64,000 bases of DNA from Saxidomus purpurata. Lineage: Eukaryota > Mollusca > Bivalvia > Venerida > Veneridae. A program made the position numbers and the translations under genes. The notes beneath the pieces were generated by a model. The model searched no databases. It was not told the origin of the DNA and was given only the letters and a program-made list of their open reading frames with translations. Of the stretch, positions 57,590 through 64,000 are shown in pieces. The stretch covers positions 43,521,642 to 43,585,641 of the forward strand of contig JAFMSR010000016.1 of NCBI GenBank assembly GCA_022818135.1, in the 5' to 3' direction. How positions within the stretch are numbered: the first letter of the stretch is position 1; each line of letters starts with the position of its first letter.

Positions 57590-58285
57590 GGGTCAGGATT
57601 GGCCAGAGTGGGTAGCTTACTACCGGAATAACTATCTAACAAAACTACTATCAATTCTCTCAAGAATTTAATATTTAATAAATTATAATATTTAATAAAA
57701 CAAACAACATTGAACGAAATGTGCTATTTCAGCTAATAATATCAATGATTGTATCTATGCAAACTTGTGGTCCGATAAAACTTCAAGGTTTCTCGTAACA
57801 GCCTGGCCAACACATGGAAAGTATAGGTGTATTCACCGTAAGGCTGACATGAAATAAAAAGCCTTACAAATTGCTGACAGATCTATGTCAAGATAAAACC
57901 TGGCAGAATAATACACACTCCTACCACGTTTTACTTACTGTAAGTTACCCAATACCAGACATCAGGGAAAATTTAATAGTTACATTTTTTTTCAGTGACA
58001 GTTATTCCAGTGGTGAACTACTGTCCCACTTATGACACCAATGTAACGGGTCAGGATTGGCCAGAGTGGGTAGCTAAGTACTGGAATAACTAACAAAACT
58101 ACTTTCAATTCTCTCAAGAATTTAATATTTAACTCATTATAATATTTAATAAAACAAACAGCATTGAATGAAATGTCCTATTTCAACTTATAATATCAAT
58201 AATTGTCTCTATGCACACTTGTAGTACGATAAAACTTCAAGGTTACTTGAAACAGCCTGGCCAACAAATGGCCAGTATAGGTGTA
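57590..58285 (-). mobile_element. Miniature LTR-type element (TRIM-like)
   Basis: Two direct repeats of about 245-255 bp (57590-57833 and 58028-58284; GGGTCAGGATTGGCCAGAGT, CAAGAATTTAATATTTAA) are separated by about 195 bp. On the minus strand the upstream repeat ends ...CCCGTTACA and is followed by TTGGTGTCATAAGTGGGAC, which starts with TGG as a tRNA primer-binding site would. The internal part is far too short to code. This could be a deleted LTR retrotransposon or a simple tandem duplication. Confidence 0.5.
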
Positions 58286-58289
58286 TATG

Positions 58290-60890
58290 TGTCACTTAGA
58301 CTGTGAGAACTCCGACCACGATCAATTCCTATCTGGTCCACAAATATATGTTCATAATCGCACCCAACTCCGACCATAGGTCAGGTCATAAATGTTTAAA
58401 TATGTATACGATCTCCGACCGTCCCTGTTTCACTCTGTAACCATCAGTTTCCAGTTTCCAAGTGGACCACTATGTCTGTGCTCGTGTCTGTATCACATGG
58501 CATTAGCTTCCAAGGTCAGTGGTCAAGCAGATACATTCACCAGTGACCTACCAATACGAACACGGCATTCATTTACCTTATACTCCAGTACCGATACAAA
58601 AATACTGCAGTATATAAAACAATAAAAGAATACCGAGAGAATATTTAAACAGGTATTCAAAAAAATGTACAGGTATTCAAGAAAATGTACAAAGATATAT
58701 AATGCAGAAATATCCATGCACAAATGAATTTACAATTAATAAAAGCACAAGTTTCTCTATCTAGGAAAGAATAAAATCAAAGCGCTGTGAGCGCTGAAGG
58801 CCCGGGGGCTATAGGTTAACTCCCCGAAAAACAACTTTTGACCTACGTGTTTTGCGCTGAACCTAACCTAAAGCGCGGGTCGAAATGTGCAGAGGACAAA
58901 ATTCAATATATGACACAGAATGAATGATTCACAAATATATGGGTGGCAGGAAAGTTTGTTTTATTATAAAACGTACGTTAAATGAAAAATAATCACATAG
59001 TCAACATTATAAAGTGTTTAAACCAATAGAAATAATTCGATCTGCGCTTTGTACAACTTCAAGCGATATGATCTGATGATGTGGATCGATGATTATTGTG
59101 TACAAAGGACAAGACCTTGAGACAGAAATAAACAAAGCAATACAAGCAATGAAATATAAATACAGTACTGTACAGTGTGTATAACAGAGAAAACGAAAAA
59201 TGAGTCTGGGTTACCTTGTAGTTGTAAGTGGTGAAACCGTTTCCTGGGCCTTGACATGCAGCGCCTCGATAAATGGCGGGTGATTTTGATCACGTGAGTT
59301 CCGTCTCGGGAATGTACGTAAACTATATCTTTCTTTTAGAGAAATTTATTTTTAGGTAAATATATATGTAATGGTTCGTATATAACAAAGTTGTCAATGA
59401 AATATCATCGGAAATTTGAAAATCAAACTACAAACTCTGATATCGAATTCCGTGCGTTTCCATATATTTCCGTAAATATCCGTACTTTTCCGCGATATGC
59501 ATATGATTATCTTCCGTAATCAGCTAACAGCGCATTAATTTCTAAAACAGAAAAAAATGTGTAATGCAGCCCGTAAGCTATATACCTTTCTGCAATCGTT
59601 TGAAGTTGTATGTACTCTTTTTATTTGTAATATGTTCTTATCATATGTGACATTCAAACAGAAGATTGATCTGGTCTTTCTTGCACTACTTTCGCATAGT
59701 GCATGTTTACAGTTGTTATTCGCACATAGCACAGTTAAATTGTCTGCAGTGTTTGAAATGTGGTATTCTAACTTAGGCCTAAGGGACTTTCAGTCCCCAG
59801 GCCAAAAATGCACTTACCCTTATATCTGGTTAACAAGGCAACTCTGACTGTATTTAAGCAATAATTTTTAAAATGCTACCAAGTGCATTCTGCAAAGTTT
59901 AAAATCAGTCTAAACTCTATAAAATACATCTACTTTCAGCTACAGATATCTGATGTAAAATTTGAAATGAGAATGCTTGAAAAAAAAAAACAGTTTTCCA
60001 TTATAACACGGACTGGTCAGTATAATTCAAAAGAAAACTGCTCAAGTGGAAAACTTATTGAATAGATAGCAAAACTACCTGTGTACCTGAACATTTAGGC
60101 CTTTAAAATAATTATTGGTTTCTATTTACAACAAAGAATAAAATATGAAACAGCTGATCTTGTGACATATGCATTGAATTTTGAAAGACAGAAATCCCCA
60201 TTTCATAAAGTATTGACCTAATGTATGTGTCCTACTGTTTTTGTAAAAAACAAATAAAGTAAAGTATCGTAAGGACAGAAGAAAGTGTATCTAAAAAAAC
60301 TTTGAGAAGAATTACATTTTATGATTTTTTTTTATTTAATATTATTTTATTGTACAAGTTACATATACATATGTATAAAGGCATACAAAATATGTATACT
60401 ATAACGAATGGATCAGACCACGAATTATTACAACATCAGAAACGGCCCTCTCCAAAGACGTTAGATTTTAAGTAAATATCAAGATAGCTGTATCGCTTAT
60501 ACATCTTTGAAAGAAAGCCTTGAATTAAGCAAATGAAAGTCAAGAATATTCAAGTGAAAAATGAGTCGCGTAGTCAAATTTGTATACTAGCAAAAATTTA
60601 CAAAGAAATAAAAATATTAACAATATTAGTAGCCACTTGTGTAAAAAAACAGCGATATAGTTCCAATAAGTAGCATTCCTTTTACTTATAAAAATATGTA
60701 ATAATGTTTTACTTATTTTTAAAGATTTTGCTATAAAAGTGTTAATAATAATTATTTTTTTTAAAATATGTAGTTAAATTGTGTGTTATTCACTTTTTAT
60801 TGATTGTAAAATTTGAAAAACTGTTCGCAAGGCATCAAACAATTCTGCTTAGCTTACTTCTTTTATTAAAAATAATAGATAACATGATTA
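58290..60890. other. Non-genic stretch
   Basis: No supported gene. Frames at 59535-59847 on both strands overlap and show no domain. Confidence 0.4.
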
Positions 60891-60892
60891 CT

Positions 60893-61425
60893 ACCCGCAC
60901 TGAAGTCACAACACGGATAGTAAATCAACAAATAATGCTATAGGAGACAAAAGTTATTATCCAATCAGCAGGTTGCAAACGGACGCCATTTCGGTCGATT
61001 AATGTAGACAAAGCACAGACTGTAACAATTTTTGTACTTATTATTAACGTTATGTATAATACGAATTTCTTGTATTTTGTAATAAAAAGATTTCAAAATG
61101 CTTTAACTCAGGTTATTGAGATGTTGTTAAAATCTTTGGAGTAAAAAAAAGTATAGTTTTGTTAAAAATCAAAATGTTGCAATTATACTTATTGCTATAC
61201 TGTAATATATTCGAGAAGAAATGGTTGTAAGCTACAATAAAACATGTTAATCTGTTTTATTTATTACTGAGTTACTATGCTTCCATGATTGCTACCCGAG
61301 CTTGGTCCAAAACACGGATAGTAATTCAACAAATCAAACCAGTAGAGACGAAAACTATTGTCAAATCAGCGGGTTGCTAATAGACGCCAGTTCGGTCAAC
61401 TTATGTCAACATTGCACAGTCTGTG
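60893..61425 (+). repeat. Diverged direct repeat (~140 bp, period ~395 bp)
   Basis: Positions 60893-61030 and 61288-61425 share TGATTNCTACCCG, AACACGGATAGTAA, AATCAGCNGGTTGC and CGCCANTTCGGTC. The spacing sequence is also related at its AT-rich parts. Confidence 0.6.
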
Positions 61426-61429
61426 TTCA

Positions 61430-62345
61430 CAGTCTGCCCCACTGAATAAATGGCTGTTTTCATTTTCAAGTAGACCAACTTTAGAAGTATAGAGCATGTA
61501 AAAATCATGATAAGTAACTATTGGTGTCTTCTGCCGAGCTAAAAGTCCTGACCCTGGATGCCTATTCAGTACCATTCTCTAACGTCTGATGCTTTTGTTC
61601 TGGGCTTTCTGTGTCTGGGTAGTACTTTACTGTTTGTAGCTATTGTCTATCAATAAATATATCTTTTGTAGCTCGAAAAGTGATTGCGAAAGTAAAGATG
61701 TGTTTTAAGATTATTATTTTTCGTGACGCTTATCCTTTGTTATAACCTACATTGGTGTTTAGTGATCTTTTTGCAAATTTTAGTGCGCACGGACCGGATC
61801 TAAATTGAACAGGTGCTTGTAGGGCGATGTTGAAGCCAATTTCTATTTGACAGTAGATTACTGGTGCAAGACTAGTCCTAATAAGTGTCTCCTGCACTTT
61901 TTGCAATGAATGTGGTGCAATTAGACCATAATTGTGGGCATTGGGTATACATTTTCTTGTATAGACAGTCACTTTTAATGATTTGATGTATTTTCAGTGC
62001 CTTTCGAGTCATGGTGATATTAGTATACTTCTATTTTCTGTAAGCCTGTTTTGCAAGCGCCAGAAGTTTGTAAATACACGGGGCTTGTTAATTTTTTGCC
62101 ACAGTCACCAATTATTCCTAGGTAGGTATCAAAATTCAGACACAGAAATCCCGCTGAAAAAGAACAAAAATTTAAGTTAATTTCTCAAATAACTACCCTA
62201 GAATTAACCAAAACTATCTACTTGTTTAGATCCCATTATAGGGCATTAAGAAATGTGCTTGATTTTACTTTATAGGCATAACTGAACATAAAATAAATTA
62301 ACCAATGTACTGCTAATTTTTCATTGTTTCGAAACTCTGCCGTGA
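61430..62345. other. Non-genic stretch
   Basis: A minus-strand frame at 61730-61972 may be a further scrap of the LINE at 62350, but no motif supports this. Confidence 0.3.
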
Positions 62346-62349
62346 TCCT

Positions 62350-62640
62350 TAGCTCGTTCCTGTTTGGTCCATCTGTTTTGCCATCTATGTCCGGATTTGT
62401 TAATTTACGATCCGATTTTGGGCCTTAGGTCGGTTATATACAGATTTCGTCATGCGGTATGTATTTTTTTCTGTAATAATTAATTGACTTAGTTTTATTA
62501 GTTTATTTCCTAGCGTTTGTCCTGCTAGTACGAATTTCGGGCAATGGAAAATTACGTGTTGAAACGTTTCTGTTGTGTTGCAGTGCGGGCAACTTTTATC
62601 GTCTTTATTTAAATACCCCTTAATAAAGGGGGAACTCTCG
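62350..62640 (-). pseudogene. LINE ORF C-terminal scrap
   Basis: Minus-strand translation gives KGYLNKDDKSCPHCNTTETF followed by QHVIFHCPKFVLAGQ. This C-x2-C ... H ... C pattern with H-x3-HCP is the usual Cys/His cluster at the end of LINE ORFs. It belongs to a different element from the 4.9 kb LINE, whose sequence there is CSCEHGIEDAEHFFVKC. Nothing else of the element was recognised. Confidence 0.6.
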
Positions 62641-62949
62641 CTGGTATACCAGCGAGGATTTTCTTGTGCTAGTGTAATATTAAAGGTCTATGCTACACAT
62701 GTCAGTCAAACTGGAGCTTGAATAAAATATAAACACAAGAGTGAGTGAGTCACCAGAGCCAAGCAGAAGATTTTTTCGAAACAAACAGAAACAGCTTACA
62801 CTTACTTTATGTACAGAGCTTTTTAATCCAGTTATTCCATAATATTTCTTTGTAATTACTGGTCTGTCTTTTTTCACTTCAACTGTGTATGCTTGTGTCG
62901 GATTTCTTTTATATGGAATTTGTTTGTAAGATGTTGCTTTTCTGTTTAC

Positions 62950-64000
62950 ATGTTCGATCTAGACAAGTACAGATAAATAGATTCTCATTAAATAATTTTG
63001 TTTTCCAAATACAGTTTTTTTGTCAACATACTGTAGTAAAACGTTGTTATAAGATTCGACGTAATGGGTGTCCATGCAATATTTGTATTTCTCTGCATCT
63101 TTGTAGACAGGATGTGATTTAAGAAAATTGGTAAAAATTGATAGAGTTTTTCCACTTTTCGGGATAAATTTTGAACATTCGTAGTGTTCATCAGCATTTT
63201 GCATTTGCATCGCAATGTTGAACAACAGTCACCATGATTACCCTGGTAGTGTACCACAAAGTTCACGATTTTTTTCTGCAATGTCTTTGCATCATTATTT
63301 GAATTCTTCATTGAATGAAATATATGTGTTTTAATAACAGCCCCTTTATCTGAAAGTTCCCCATGCCATGTATTTCCATTTACTTTTCTTGTTCCATTTG
63401 TAATATGCATTTTAAGCTAGTCATTTGGTCATGTGCCACGAATCAAAAGCATTTTGTGTCTCGCTTCTATCTTCTCGAACATACTTTGAAATTTGATTAT
63501 TGTTAGCATGGGCATGTATATCGATAGGACAAATGTTTTCATCAAAATATTCATAAATGTTTTTTAGACTTACGAGTTAATGCCTTTGGGAACATTGATC
63601 ATTTTCTTTGGCCACGGTAGAAATCTTCGTAACTTTATGGCTATGCATACTACATCACTAAATTTGGCTTTTTTTCGCCAGCAGTGTCCAGCATCGGTTA
63701 TGATGGAAACACCAGAAACATCATCTCCTTTCAAATCATGTCATGTCTATTTCCTCCTTCAATGTTTGCTCATAAAATTCAGTGACAGCCGCCTTTACAA
63801 CCTCATATTAAGCTGAATGAAGACCATTTAAGCACTTCTCCCCAGTTACTCATAACAAAGATGATTCTAGGAATTTAGTTAAATGATTTGGTAACCTTCT
63901 ACTTGCCATGGCAGATCTTCATGTTGGCAACAAACTTCCCATTGTCCAAATGTGGGGAAGATGTCAAGGACACATTATGATCACAGACACTTGGGTTCAG
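62950..64000 (-). pseudogene. Decayed DDE-type transposase (Kolobok-like?), runs off the edge
   Basis: On the minus strand, in order: VSGVSIITDAGHCWRKKAKF (like the T-D-A-R-H-G-W-R-K-N-A block), FDSWHMTK (D-x-WH-x-T/L-K), GELSDKGAVIKTHIFHSMKN, KIVNFVVHYQGNHGDC. After a frameshift near 63225 come FIPKSGKTL and YCMDTHYVESYNNVLLQY. This order matches a family of transposase-like proteins common in invertebrates and fish. The D-x-WH motif is reminiscent of Kolobok transposases, but the superfamily is uncertain. Stops and shifts make it inactive; the N-terminal part lies beyond 64000. Confidence 0.6.

Noticed and set aside
59535..59847. 96-codon plus-strand and 65-codon minus-strand frames
   Set aside because: They overlap on opposite strands, and neither shows splice support or a known domain.
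61730..61972. 80-codon minus-strand frame as part of a LINE
   Set aside because: No RT or endonuclease motif could be identified in it.

Overview
This is a eukaryotic nuclear window: AT-rich, with spliced genes, long introns, no operons and no bacterial-type gene density. It is most likely from a bivalve mollusc. Several dispersed repeats have features I associate with bivalve genomes: GTCCGTC-headed elements carrying tandem AGGTCAAGGTCA units, elements bounded by TGCCCCCGA, and GGGCCATAATTCTG tandem blocks. This assignment rests on pattern recognition, not on a search. The window is dominated by transposable elements and tandem repeats, and only two loci look like spliced host-type genes.

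Layout. 1-3.2 kb: a tRNA-derived SINE and a ~370 bp tandem repeat. 3.2-9.6 kb: a decayed LINE with a 2A-like motif, an endonuclease remnant and a reverse transcriptase, preceded by a tandem, internally deleted copy of itself. 11.5-15 kb: a GTCCGTC-type repeat and a dead Tc1-like transposon with a TTAA-flanked MITE nested in it. 16.1-26 kb: a 21 bp terminal-inverted-repeat pair about 9.8 kb apart enclosing several tandem arrays, including a 48 bp minisatellite that is open in one frame. 26.3-27.7 kb: a recent tandem duplication and a short tandem array. 27.8-29.1 kb: a LINE 3' fragment (minus strand). 30.4-32.9 kb: a DIRS/Ngaro-like gag-RT remnant (minus strand) split by a GAGTACTC-rich DNA element that itself carries a (GT)n retro-inserted element.

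33.2-38.2 kb holds the most interesting locus. A promoter-like CRE/YY1 cluster is followed by six short exons with good splice signals, then a roughly 890-residue coding region. That region combines two N-terminal Cys/His modules, a FEN1/XPG-like nuclease core with every metal-binding motif from FDG to the D of the helix-hairpin-helix, and a cysteine-rich tail. This copy is broken by one insertion and two frameshifts.

39-45 kb: four more mollusc-type repeats. 45.7-48.0 kb: a 2.37 kb near-perfect palindrome flanked by TTAA, whose insertion site can be read from an unoccupied sister repeat. 48.3-55.9 kb: the first three coding exons of an arylsulfatase B-like gene with a 6.5 kb first intron; its 3' part was not found. 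57.6-58.3 kb: a miniature LTR-type element with a primer-binding site. 60.9-64 kb: direct repeats, a LINE C-terminal scrap, and a decayed DDE-type transposase running off the right edge.

A unifying signal is a small retro-inserted element seen five times. All copies share the same 3' end and differ in 5' truncation (about 230, 371, 172, 54 and 23 bp). It interrupts the LINE, the nested DNA element, the nuclease gene, the palindrome and an intronic repeat, so it was active after all of them.
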